Source: JAGNXB01 sp964471595 (lineage in GTDB: Bacteria > Bacteroidota > Bacteroidia > Chitinophagales > Saprospiraceae). From it: a DNA stretch of 64,000 bases. The position numbers were made by a program, and so were the translations under genes. Where the stretch lies: contig CAYYGN010000004.1 of NCBI GenBank assembly GCA_964471595.1, positions 85,085 to 149,084 of the forward strand. The letters run 5' to 3'. The notes beneath the pieces were generated by a model. The model searched no databases and had not been told where the DNA came from. It was given only the letters and a program-made list of their open reading frames with translations. This document shows, piece after piece, positions 18,566 to 28,143 of this stretch (the stretch's first letter is position 1; each line of letters opens with the position of its first letter).

Positions 18566-21500
18566 TTAATTGATCAGGCTGACATCTCCTTTCACCGTGA
18601 CAACTCTGCCGTCAATCAATCTGACTCTGGCATAGTAAACCATCACGTTGGGATTGAGCGGTTGTCCCTGATGCAGACCATTCCATCCGAAATTCTCGTC
18701 ATTGGGTTGGAAATGCTCAGCATAAAAGACTCTCTCGCCCCATCGGGTAAACACTTCAAAGAGCTCTACTTCCTCGATCCCCAGGTCCCCGGTGAAAATC
18801 ATCAGTTTGTCATTGTTGCCATCCAGGTTGTAAGGCGAGAAGGCACTTGGCACATAAATGTTCGGGTCCTTCACCACGATCTTGAATTGATTGCGGGCTT
18901 CACATCCGAACGTATCCACCACCGTGATGAAATACGGCGTGGTGATGAAGGGATCCGCGGTTACGACCAAAGAATCCGTACGGTCAAGTCCGTAAGCCGG
19001 ATACCATTCGATGGAACGGAGTTTGCCCGGGTCAAAATTCAATTGAGCTTCCAGACGGACACGCTCACCGAGTTTGATCGTGATTTCGGGTTCGATGTGT
19101 ACCAACAACTGGTTGACTTCAGGTATTTCGTAGGCATCCTTGATCTCACATCCCTTGGCATCGCGCACCACAATTTGATAAAGTCCGGAAGTAAGATTCC
19201 TGAACCGCGGGTTGTATTGGAAGGTCTGTCCGCCGTTGATGGAATACTGGTAGGGATACAATCCTCCCTGGACATTGAAGATCTCCATCGTTCCGGGATC
19301 TTCATAACAAATGGGATCCGAAAGCTGGACTTCCGCACTGCTCAGGTAATCCGCCTCAATGGTCACCTGGTCGATGGCAGTACATCCATTGCGGGTATCC
19401 GTCACCACGAGGAAGTACGTACCGGCTTCCTGGGTATAGGGGGTCTGATCGTTCAGGAAGTAGGCAGGGCCGCCCAGATTCTGATACCAGTCATACGTAT
19501 AGCTCGTACCCGTTGAGGACTTGCTGCCATCCAACAGGACAGAGTCACCCAGGCAATAGATCTCCTCGGGATTGCCGGCGTCTGCTTTGGGGACCACCTT
19601 GTCTTCTACCACGATGACACTGCCGAATCCCTGACAACCATTCGTGGAATTCAGGGAACTCAGGGAATACTGGCCCGGGGCGTTGACCACTGGTGTCACG
19701 GTGTTCTGACCGCTGACAATATTGCCTCCGGTGGTGGACCACGTGAAAGTGACCGAAGAGTTGAAATCGGAATTGGAAGCATCCAGGGTGATCTGGCCCA
19801 CCGTGCAGGTCAATTTGCCGGGGTCGGCAATCTGAACGGTAGGTATCTTGAAGTCACCCGTGACGATGGTGAAACTTTCTGCTGTGCAGCCATTCAGATC
19901 ATCCGTTACGATAAGGGTATATACACCTTGCTTGTTGACCGTCGGATTGAGGGAGTTGGCACCGGAAAGGATATTGCCGTCCGGCGTCGTCCATTGGTAG
20001 GAAGTAAATGGCTGGTTGGTGGAATTCGTACCGTCCAGAACGGTTTGCGGATTAGAGCAATTGATGTCCGCAGGCGGGCCGGCAAAGGCTACCGGGGGTA
20101 CCGTATCAATGGCCACCTGAACGGATTCAAAAGTTTGACACCCGTTCTCGGTATTGACAACCGTAAGCAGGTAGAAAGCCGCACCATTGGCCGTTGTGTT
20201 GATCTGCGTAGGATCCCCGGTGATGTTGCCGTTGAGGGTCGTCCACAAATAGGTGTATTCCGGTCCCGTGGAAGAACCGTAACCCAGGAGTTCCACTTCT
20301 TTGGTATCGCAGGTGATCAGGCCTGAAACACCGGCCGAGGCTACAGGTGCCACTTTATCCTCCAACACCGTGATGGAAGCCTGCTCCGAACACCCTGTTT
20401 GGGTATTGGTGACCATGAGATTATAGGTACCCGGTTGGTTGACCGTGGCTGTGGGAGTGGAACTGCCACTGGTAATGTTTCCGCCCGAGGTTGTCCAGGC
20501 ATAGGTATAAGGTGCACCACCGGGTGTTCCGCTACTGACCAATTGCACAGTGGTGTTGTCACAGGTCAGTACCAGTGGCACCGCAATATTCACCGGTGGT
20601 TTTTGCGTGTTTTCGGCAATGGTCACCTCTTGTACGGTCACGCAATTGTTGGCCTGATTGACCAGGGTGAGGACGTACAGACCCGGGGCGTTGACCGTGG
20701 GATTCAAGGTATTGCCGCCGGAAACAATGTTGCCGTTTTGGGTGGACCAGGTGGGCATAATCCCGGGACCGCTGGTAGAACCTGAAGCGTCAATCACCAC
20801 CTGGCTGATTGCACAGGTAATGGTATCCGGATTAGCTATGGCTGCCGTCGGTGCGTTCAGATCGGGGTGGACCTGGACGGTGGATGTGGAAACACATCCA
20901 TTGACCTGGTCAATCACCTGCAACTGATAAATGCCCGGCAAGCCAATGATCGGGTATAACGTTGTTTCCCCGTTGAGAATCTGCCCGGAGGTTGTTGTCC
21001 ACAAGTAGGAATACTGAGCCCCCTGGGAAGATCCAGATCCGTCAAGCTGGAGGGAAGTCACACTACAGGTGAGGGTGTCGGCTGGTCCTGCCAAAGCCAC
21101 CGGTGCCAACGTATCAAACGGTATGTCTACAGTAGTCACCGTCACACATCCGGCATTGTCGGTCACGGTCACCTGGTGAGGCCCCCCTGCCAATCCGGAA
21201 GGATTCTGCTGGTTGCCGCCATTCCCTGACCAGGCAAACTGATAGGGCGGCGTACCGGCCGACACATCCAATTGGGCCGATCCGCCATTGGGATTACCGC
21301 ATGTAGCCGGTGTACCCGGCGCGGCGACCGCCACCGGGGCATCCGAGGCGATGATGTTGAAAGAAGCGTAGGATTCACATCCCCGGCTGTCGGTCACGGT
21401 CACATCGTTGAGACCTGCCGGCAGATTACTGGGATTTTGCTGGGTGCTGCCATTGCTCCACAGGTAAGTGTACGGGGCCAATCCTCCGTTGATGAACAAA

Positions 21501-23788
21501 CTTACCGAACCGGTGGCACTGAAGCATTCCGTGTCACCCGTTACTACGCCCTGGATTTGGATATCCGAAGGGGAAGAAATGACCACACTATCTCGCCGGG
21601 TACAGCCAATGGCATCCGTGATGGTTACATAATAGGTGCCTATACCGATCGGGTCGAGAAGGTCCGTCCATTCCCAACCGCCGGACCAGTAAAACTCGTA
21701 AGGCGCATAAAGTCCCGTGGCGATGGCCTGGATGGCTCCGTCATCCTGTCCCTGACAAGATACAGGTGTGATCAGATAAAAGACCTCCACTTTGTCCTCT
21801 TCGATATAGTCGTCACCTTCGACTGTGCCTGTGCACTCGGGATTGAAGACGTCCACAAGCCCGATGTATCCGGGTCGTTTGACCTTGAAGGTGAAGGGAT
21901 TCTGGGTGATATTGTTGAACGTGAAATACTCCCCGTCCAGCACATAGGTGAAACTCCAGGGTCCGGAGTTGGCCGGTTCGAAAGTAACGGTGACATCCAC
22001 CGTAGAATTGGTATCACCAGCACAGAGGATCCCTTCGGCATCAATGGTGGCTTTAGGCCTCGGGAGTACCGTAATATTGGAAACTGCTTCCACCTCCTGG
22101 CCGCACTCATCCGTCACAGTAACCGTATAAGCGCCGGATTGTGTGGGATAAATGGCAATGTTGGGATCCGTGGCTCCTGTATTCCAGAGGTAGTCGAAGG
22201 CGGGAACCCCACCTGACACCAACACGGACAGATCCACGCCTTCCTCTTCACAAACGGTGAAGTCTTCCAATTCGGCGGTTATGGGCGGAGTGTCCGCGAT
22301 CTGGATCACCACGAACGGATTTTCACAGGAACACGGCAGCTCTAGCGCCAGATTGATGAGTTCGACACCTTCATTGATCAGGTCGAAATACACATCCATC
22401 TGGTACTGGATACACTGCTCGCCGGCCGGAATGAAGAAACTGGTGGGCAGGGGCGCGTAATCCACTCCGGGAGTGGCCGTACTGGATGGATGCACGGTAA
22501 AGTTGAGCGTCACATCGTCATCAATATCATTGGGGCTGGATTTACAGATCGTGATGATACCGTCATTGCAGGCTTCATACACGAGGTTGGTGCCCGTTGT
22601 CGGAGCCTCAAAGGCCATCTCCGCTTTACCGCCGGCATTGAAACTGTTGGCTTCGAGAAATACGGCGGAATCGAAAATGGCATCTCCGGCATCAGCAACA
22701 ACCAGCTTGATGTGATAAGTCCCGCAGATCTGTGTATTTGCCACCGCCTGGAAAACAGTGGTCCATCCGTCATACTGCAACTCGGCACCGCCTGTGTTGT
22801 CCACATAATATTGGGAATAATTGAGTGATCCCTTACCCGAACAGTTGGCCGCATTTCCGAAGGCACCGGGCACACCCGGGTTTACCGTATTGATACCTAC
22901 AGGTACTACTGTACCCGGAATCCATGCAATGTTCTCCGATTGATTGCTGAAACCACCTACGATGCCGGGACCGTTAACAAAGAATCCGAATACGTCATTG
23001 AAAATGGCGCAGACGTATTCCGGATATTCCTCGGAGGCGAAGACGTAGTTGAAGGTAACCTGATTGATGGTGGGCCGGAAGTCAAACTCGATACCCGTGG
23101 CATCAAAAGTGGTCTGGCCGGAGATCAGGTTGAGATCCGGATCGCCGCTCTCGCCCAAACTGTTGCCGGCCCCGCCCTGGTTGTTGGGGCCTATTGAATT
23201 GGTCACGTTTCCCGATGCCATGATGACCCCGTGGTCGATACCCAAAGGCCCTCCGTCACTAAACTCGCCGAGACCGGCCGAGTTGCCGATCACGGACACT
23301 CCGCTGACATCAAAACAGCCGCCACCAATGAATACCTCGCGAATCAGGTAATCGGCATCGCCGTTGGGGGAAACGGAATACCGCAATCCGCCCTCGTCCT
23401 TTTTCTTGCAGGACAGACAGAATCCGGACATCCAGACATTCATGGATTTCAACGGCTGGAGGCAGTCAACCGAGAGCTCCAGCCGGACACACTCCTCCTG
23501 AGCTTTGAAAGACATCGGATTGCCAACCCCCATTTGGGAGGTGTTGCCGTTGATGATGAGGATATCCCCCAAACACATATCGGCCGCCATCCCGCGAAAC
23601 ATGAAGCCATACGACTCCCCGGGTGTCAGTCCGCACCATTCGATGGTATGGACACCCTCAGTCAGGGTGATTTCGGCGCGCAAAGCGGTCTCAACCATCT
23701 GGACCTGCGTCTCCTGCGCTTTCAGGGTCAGGGAAAGCGATAGAAAACCGAGCATCCAGGCAACAGAGAGAGTAATATTCATTCTCAT
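18566..23788 (-). CDS. Very large T9SS type B secreted protein with choice-of-anchor-L domain and tandem PKD/Ig-like repeats
   Basis: 1740 residues. It begins with a signal peptide (hydrophobic stretch, cleavage after LKAQ). A choice-of-anchor-L-like domain follows (DADYLIREVFIGGG, NVTNSIGP, YVFASEEYPEYV), then Ig/PKD-like domains with Cys-rich DGC/NGC strand motifs. The second half holds seven tandem ~85-residue repeats of the pattern P-x-A-x-A...TC...LDGS...W-T...GNI-x-SG...NGC. The end (YVPSAFSPYNLDGNNDKL, FTRWGERVF, NPNVMVYYARV) is a type B (gliding-associated) T9SS sorting domain. Expected fate: Sec export, T9SS translocation and surface attachment or release, likely as an adhesin. Start at 23788, or Met3 at 23782. 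Confidence 0.88.
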   Translation of the reverse strand: MRMNITLSVAWMLGFLSLSLTLKAQETQVQMVETALRAEITLTEGVHTIEWCGLTPGESYGFMFRGMAADMCLGDILIINGNTSQMGVGNPMSFKAQEECVRLELSVDCLQPLKSMNVWMSGFCLSCKKKDEGGLRYSVSPNGDADYLIREVFIGGGCFDVSGVSVIGNSAGLGEFSDGGPLGIDHGVIMASGNVTNSIGPNNQGGAGNSLGESGDPDLNLISGQTTFDATGIEFDFRPTINQVTFNYVFASEEYPEYVCAIFNDVFGFFVNGPGIVGGFSNQSENIAWIPGTVVPVGINTVNPGVPGAFGNAANCSGKGSLNYSQYYVDNTGGAELQYDGWTTVFQAVANTQICGTYHIKLVVADAGDAIFDSAVFLEANSFNAGGKAEMAFEAPTTGTNLVYEACNDGIITICKSSPNDIDDDVTLNFTVHPSSTATPGVDYAPLPTSFFIPAGEQCIQYQMDVYFDLINEGVELINLALELPCSCENPFVVIQIADTPPITAELEDFTVCEEEGVDLSVLVSGGVPAFDYLWNTGATDPNIAIYPTQSGAYTVTVTDECGQEVEAVSNITVLPRPKATIDAEGILCAGDTNSTVDVTVTFEPANSGPWSFTYVLDGEYFTFNNITQNPFTFKVKRPGYIGLVDVFNPECTGTVEGDDYIEEDKVEVFYLITPVSCQGQDDGAIQAIATGLYAPYEFYWSGGWEWTDLLDPIGIGTYYVTITDAIGCTRRDSVVISSPSDIQIQGVVTGDTECFSATGSVSLFINGGLAPYTYLWSNGSTQQNPSNLPAGLNDVTVTDSRGCESYASFNIIASDAPVAVAAPGTPATCGNPNGGSAQLDVSAGTPPYQFAWSGNGGNQQNPSGLAGGPHQVTVTDNAGCVTVTTVDIPFDTLAPVALAGPADTLTCSVTSLQLDGSGSSQGAQYSYLWTTTSGQILNGETTLYPIIGLPGIYQLQVIDQVNGCVSTSTVQVHPDLNAPTAAIANPDTITCAISQVVIDASGSTSGPGIMPTWSTQNGNIVSGGNTLNPTVNAPGLYVLTLVNQANNCVTVQEVTIAENTQKPPVNIAVPLVLTCDNTTVQLVSSGTPGGAPYTYAWTTSGGNITSGSSTPTATVNQPGTYNLMVTNTQTGCSEQASITVLEDKVAPVASAGVSGLITCDTKEVELLGYGSSTGPEYTYLWTTLNGNITGDPTQINTTANGAAFYLLTVVNTENGCQTFESVQVAIDTVPPVAFAGPPADINCSNPQTVLDGTNSTNQPFTSYQWTTPDGNILSGANSLNPTVNKQGVYTLIVTDDLNGCTAESFTIVTGDFKIPTVQIADPGKLTCTVGQITLDASNSDFNSSVTFTWSTTGGNIVSGQNTVTPVVNAPGQYSLSSLNSTNGCQGFGSVIVVEDKVVPKADAGNPEEIYCLGDSVLLDGSKSSTGTSYTYDWYQNLGGPAYFLNDQTPYTQEAGTYFLVVTDTRNGCTAIDQVTIEADYLSSAEVQLSDPICYEDPGTMEIFNVQGGLYPYQYSINGGQTFQYNPRFRNLTSGLYQIVVRDAKGCEIKDAYEIPEVNQLLVHIEPEITIKLGERVRLEAQLNFDPGKLRSIEWYPAYGLDRTDSLVVTADPFITTPYFITVVDTFGCEARNQFKIVVKDPNIYVPSAFSPYNLDGNNDKLMIFTGDLGIEEVELFEVFTRWGERVFYAEHFQPNDENFGWNGLHQGQPLNPNVMVYYARVRLIDGRVVTVKGDVSLIN

Positions 23789-23907
23789 AACCGTAAAGGT
23801 TGGTGAAAGAGGCGTTAAGTTATGAAAAAAAATTGGAATGCACGCAATATACCTTCCAACTTATAAGTAAAGAGTATCATTTCATGGGAATCGATGCCTG
23901 AAATCAC

Positions 23908-26151
23908 CTATTTCAGCAAAAAAATCTCACCGGACCAGGACATTTCGACTCCACCCCCCACCAGGGCTTCCAGGTGATAAACATACAACCCCGGGTCCAA
24001 CCCGTCGCCCGCTTTCGTACCGTCCCACGAAGGAGGATCCGGACTTTCCCCCACCCATTCATACAGCAGTCCGCCCCAGCGGTCGTAAATGGCCAGACGG
24101 CGGAATGCGGTTACCACCCCGGATGCCGGAAAGGGCCTGAAAACATCGTTGACCCCATCCCCGTTGGGGGAGAAAGCCCCGGGGACATAGAGCACATTTC
24201 CCGTCGTGAAGGACACCGTCACAGAATCACAAACCGTGCAATCCGAGGGCAGTTCGACACAAAGGCGCAGGAGTGCTTCTCCCCACCCCGACACTTCGAC
24301 CTCCGGACATGTCAGACAATCCACCTGCAAGCCTTCCGAAGTCCAGGAAAAAGCCTTCACCTCTTCGGGTAAAAAATTGAATTGTGGTTGCACCAGGATG
24401 GAGGCCCCCGCCTCGGCAGACAATCCTTCCGGAAGGGTGACCAGCGGTTGGAGGCCGGGTGGCATTACAATCGGCAAGGCAGTTTGACACCCATCAGCAT
24501 CGGTGACATGAAGGGTGTAATGGCCGCCGGTCAACCCGGTAAAAGGCCCGGCCCCGGTCCATTCTCCCCCTGAAGAGTCCGTCAATACCATTTCCAGCGG
24601 CATTTCGGCATTGCCCACACCAAGCAGTTCAACGACCCCGTTGTCCGTTAGACAAACCGGTTGGGTAATGACCACCTCCACAGGCCCGATTTGCCTCCTT
24701 TCGTCATGAACGATCACGGAATCCCGTGCGGTACAGCCGTTGGCCGGATCCTTGACCTCCAGAATGTACATACCCGGGAAAGTAACTGCCGGAACGGACG
24801 TTCCGTCAGGGATCGGAGTAGCACCCGGAGGTACGGACCATTGATAAAGCAAACCGGGATCAGGCACCCCCGCCTGCATCCAGACTGTATCTGCCAGACA
24901 GGTCAGTGCCAGATCCAGGCCGGCGTCCACCTGAGGCGCATCATTATTTACAATTACCTGTACATCAATCATTTGCACACATGACCCTTTCGGATTGGAA
25001 AGCGTCCATGCGACCGAGTACATGCCCCCTTTGCTTACCTCAACGGCAGGTAAGTCTCCTCCGGGGAGAGGTTGACCATCCGGGCCAAACCAACGGAAAG
25101 ACTGCCCGGCTCCGGTCCAGCCCGCAAACGCTTCCAGTCGGACGATGGTGTCCTGGCAGGTCAGCGTATCCGGTGTCTTGATGCCCAGGCCTGGGTCAAT
25201 GACCTCCAGCTCGATCCTGACCAGGGAATCACAACCGGCCTCATCGGGGAAAGCCCAGATGCCCGATGTCGGGACGTTAAAAATCTGGCCGGCCGCTTCG
25301 AGGACCTGACCCTTGCAAAGAAGGGTGTCCACCACGGTCTCCCTCAATGGCTGATGCCTGACAAATACCGTATCATCCGCGGTGCAGTACTGGATCATCA
25401 CGATGTCGTCCAGGGCAAAATCGTTGCCGCTGTTGGAGCCGTTCAGGTTGCGGATACAGACCTGGGCAGAGGTTTGCATGCCCGCCGTCCAGGACAGCGT
25501 GGCTTCCTTCCATACACACAGGTCGGGCCCGGGCACCAATGGAGCGGTCAGGTTTTGGCCGTCTATCCGGAAGACCAATTCCGGCAGTTCGTTTTCCGTC
25601 AGGGCCAATGCCCAAAAAGACAATTCATACACCCCCGATGGTTCCACGGCCACGGATTGGCACCAGACATCCCGGTTGGAAAATATGTTGCCGTTGGACG
25701 CCAGCATCCTCCCCGTACCCGTGGTATGGTCCTGACAAGGCAAAAAATCGGGATGGATGGAAGCGGGGTCGGTCGTAATGGCATATGTGGAGGGTGGAAT
25801 GAGGGTGAAAGGGCTGTGAATCAGGTCGGAAGAAAATCCGGTGTTCCCCTGGCTGAAGTCGCCGTTCAGGATGAGGTTGGGACTTCGCAATGCCGCCATT
25901 GCCCTTACCCAGCCCGTACTTGTGGTAGTGACGGATACCGAGGCCGAATCCAGGATGACGGCTCCCGGACCCGGCAGCCATTGGAGGGACAACACCTCCC
26001 AGACACTGTTGGCCCGTATGGTCATCTGGGTGTCCGGAAAGCAAAGCACCGTATCCTGCCCGAGGGAGAAGGCGGCCTGACACCCCTGGTATTGGGCCAT
26101 CAGGCCGTTTACGTATCCGATAAGTGCGGCAAGGGCAAGAATTCGTTTCAT
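23908..26151 (-). CDS. T9SS type B secreted protein with Ig/PKD-like domains
   Basis: 747 residues with an N-terminal signal peptide (MKRILALAALIGYVNGLMAQ). Residues ~100-250 look like a jelly-roll or carbohydrate-binding-like region (LILNGDFSQGNTGFSSDLIH, DLCVWKEATLSW, FALDDIVM). Two or three PKD/Ig-like segments with TC...W patterns follow. The end carries the type B T9SS domain (VLYVPGAFSPNGDGVNDVF, IYDRWGGLLYE, LDPGLYVYHLEAL). It lies just upstream of the 1740-aa adhesin on the same strand with 119 nt between them, and is divergent from the family 2 glycosyltransferase. Function beyond secretion and probable carbohydrate contact is not recognisable. Confidence 0.85.
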   Translation of the reverse strand: MKRILALAALIGYVNGLMAQYQGCQAAFSLGQDTVLCFPDTQMTIRANSVWEVLSLQWLPGPGAVILDSASVSVTTTSTGWVRAMAALRSPNLILNGDFSQGNTGFSSDLIHSPFTLIPPSTYAITTDPASIHPDFLPCQDHTTGTGRMLASNGNIFSNRDVWCQSVAVEPSGVYELSFWALALTENELPELVFRIDGQNLTAPLVPGPDLCVWKEATLSWTAGMQTSAQVCIRNLNGSNSGNDFALDDIVMIQYCTADDTVFVRHQPLRETVVDTLLCKGQVLEAAGQIFNVPTSGIWAFPDEAGCDSLVRIELEVIDPGLGIKTPDTLTCQDTIVRLEAFAGWTGAGQSFRWFGPDGQPLPGGDLPAVEVSKGGMYSVAWTLSNPKGSCVQMIDVQVIVNNDAPQVDAGLDLALTCLADTVWMQAGVPDPGLLYQWSVPPGATPIPDGTSVPAVTFPGMYILEVKDPANGCTARDSVIVHDERRQIGPVEVVITQPVCLTDNGVVELLGVGNAEMPLEMVLTDSSGGEWTGAGPFTGLTGGHYTLHVTDADGCQTALPIVMPPGLQPLVTLPEGLSAEAGASILVQPQFNFLPEEVKAFSWTSEGLQVDCLTCPEVEVSGWGEALLRLCVELPSDCTVCDSVTVSFTTGNVLYVPGAFSPNGDGVNDVFRPFPASGVVTAFRRLAIYDRWGGLLYEWVGESPDPPSWDGTKAGDGLDPGLYVYHLEALVGGGVEMSWSGEIFLLK

Positions 26152-26218
26152 GAGGCAATGGCGGATGCCGAAGATACATGCTTCCTCCGATCGGACCCCG
26201 ATTTCCTACCTTTACCGC

Positions 26219-27004
26219 ATGCCGTCCACTGCCGAAACCACTCCGCTTTTCTCGGTCATTACGGTGTGCTTCAATGCCCGGGAAGCCCTTGAGAAGACAG
26301 TGGAGGCCATGCGCGGTCAATCCTGGACCGATTACGAGCACATAGTGGTGGACGGAGCCTCCGGCGACGGCACCGCGGCGTGGCTCCGGCAACTGCAAAT
26401 ACCCCGGCTGCGCTGGATGTCGGAGCCCGACAAAGGTCTTTATGATGCCATGAACAAAGGCATGCGTATGGCCACCGGGCGATACCTCTGGTTTGTCAAT
26501 GCCGGCGACACGCCGGAATCTCCGGACACGCTCGAAGGCCTGGCCGTCCTTGCCCGGGAGGAAGTACCGGATGTCCTGTATGGTGAAGTCCATCTCGTGG
26601 ATGCCAGTGGCCGGGTGGCAGGCACCCGAAGCGCTCTCACTACCCAAAAATTGCCGGCCCGTCTTACGTGGAAGAGCCTGCGTTGGGGCATGGTCGTATC
26701 CCACCAGGGATTTATCGTGAAACGCACATTGGCGCCGGAGTACCTATCCGGAAATCTGTGCGCCGATATTGATTGGGTCATTCGATGTCTCAAAAATGCC
26801 CGCTCCGTCCGCCATACGGGATTGGTCCTCGCCCGTTTCGAGATGGGAGGCCTTTCCCGACAGCGTCATCGACAGTCTCTGTCGGATCGCTACCGGGTCA
26901 TGCAGCATCATTACGGGCGGATTAACAACCTGCTGGCGCACGGCTGGATTTTGGTCCGGGGTCTTTGGCACCGGATGACGCGCAAAAGGGACGAGCGATA
27001 CTGA
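26219..27004 (+). CDS. Glycosyltransferase family 2
   Basis: 261 residues. The GT-A family 2 pattern is clear: FSVITVCFNAREALEKT, YEHIVVDGASGDGT, SEPDKGLYDAMNKGMRMA, and WFVNAGDTP, where NAGD replaces the usual DxD. A longer frame runs back to 26150, but ATG 26219 directly precedes the conserved first strand, and a TACCTTTA box sits 4 nt before it. Likely an inverting transferase adding a sugar to a glycan or glycolipid. It is isolated from the main glycan locus by the two adhesin genes; the acceptor is unknown. Confidence 0.82.
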   Translation: MPSTAETTPLFSVITVCFNAREALEKTVEAMRGQSWTDYEHIVVDGASGDGTAAWLRQLQIPRLRWMSEPDKGLYDAMNKGMRMATGRYLWFVNAGDTPESPDTLEGLAVLAREEVPDVLYGEVHLVDASGRVAGTRSALTTQKLPARLTWKSLRWGMVVSHQGFIVKRTLAPEYLSGNLCADIDWVIRCLKNARSVRHTGLVLARFEMGGLSRQRHRQSLSDRYRVMQHHYGRINNLLAHGWILVRGLWHRMTRKRDERY

Positions 27005-27019
27005 ACCCAGGCGGCCGGG

Positions 27020-28045
27020 CTATTCGTCACCGTAAATGGCTACCTCGCGGGTTCCCGGACGGGCATATCCCCGGTACATCCCGGGGGTATTGAAGGGCAT
27101 CGCCATCTGGCCCGCTGTATCGAGGGCAATGAGACCGCCCAATCCACCGGCACGCAACAATTCCCCCATAATCAACGAATCGGCAGCTGCACGCAGGGAG
27201 GCCCGTCCATGCCGCACACGGGCAGCGAGATCGTGGGCCACCGCATACCGGATGAAATATTCGCCATGTCCGGTACAGGATACCGCACAAGCGCGGTTGT
27301 CGGCATAGGTGCCGGCGCCGATGACCGGTGCGTCACCGATCCGGTTCCATCGCTTGAGAGTCATTCCTCCGGTCGATGTGGCAGCAGCCAAATTACCCGC
27401 CCGGTCCAGGGCCACAGCGCCAACCGTCCCGTACTTGGTTTCTCCGCCGAGGCCCGGAAGAGAAGAGGTACCTGCCTCCTTGCGCCGGGCTTTTTCCAGC
27501 GCCTCCCAGCGCTCCGGCGTAAAAAAATAAGCCGGACCTACGGTATCCAAACCCTGGCTTTCGGCAAAGGCATCGGCGCCTGCCCCCGACAGGAAAACAT
27601 GTTCCGAAGCGGTCATGACGGCATATGCCGCCAGGACCGGGTTTTTGATTCGGGTCATCCCGGTGACCGCCCCGGCGGCCAGATCATCACCGCGCATGAT
27701 GGCGGCATCCAACTCATTGCGGCCATCGGCTGTAAAGACAGCACCGCGGCCGGCATTGAACAGCGGGGAATTTTCCATGTAAACGACAACCGCCATAACG
27801 GCATCCTCTGATGGACCACCAGCATGGAGCACGGCCTCTCCGGCATCGAGCGCCTCGTGAAGGGCCTGCCTGTACAGACTGTCACGTTCGGGCGTCATCC
27901 GGTCTCTTTCGATCGTCCCGGCCCCTCCATGAATCACAAGTGCCCATTCCGGCCTGCCTGCCCCGCGTGCCACCTCTTCCGACACAGGTTTGCAGGAAAT
28001 CCAACAGGCCAAGAAAACCAGAACGGCAGGGAATTTAAGAGGCAT
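27020..28045 (-). CDS. Isoaspartyl peptidase / type III L-asparaginase (Ntn hydrolase, T2 family)
   Basis: 341 residues. WALVIHGGAGTI near the N-terminus, NAGRGAVFTADG in the middle, and KYGTVGAVALD with the nucleophile Thr207 at the alpha/beta cleavage site are diagnostic. Family members self-cleave before this Thr and hydrolyse beta-aspartyl peptides and asparagine. The N-terminus (MPLKFPAVLVFLACWISC) is hydrophobic with Cys residues, so export or lipidation is likely, though the lipobox is not canonical. It is convergent with the family 2 transferase (15 nt between ends) and divergent from the next glycosyltransferase. Confidence 0.88.
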   Translation of the reverse strand: MPLKFPAVLVFLACWISCKPVSEEVARGAGRPEWALVIHGGAGTIERDRMTPERDSLYRQALHEALDAGEAVLHAGGPSEDAVMAVVVYMENSPLFNAGRGAVFTADGRNELDAAIMRGDDLAAGAVTGMTRIKNPVLAAYAVMTASEHVFLSGAGADAFAESQGLDTVGPAYFFTPERWEALEKARRKEAGTSSLPGLGGETKYGTVGAVALDRAGNLAAATSTGGMTLKRWNRIGDAPVIGAGTYADNRACAVSCTGHGEYFIRYAVAHDLAARVRHGRASLRAAADSLIMGELLRAGGLGGLIALDTAGQMAMPFNTPGMYRGYARPGTREVAIYGDE

Positions 28046-28143
28046 GACGACGGCATTAACGCCTCAAAGGAACGCAATAGACGACACCTTTACCCGCCCC
28101 GGCCGGTGAGGAATGGCTATTTTTGCCGCCCAACCTACCCCCA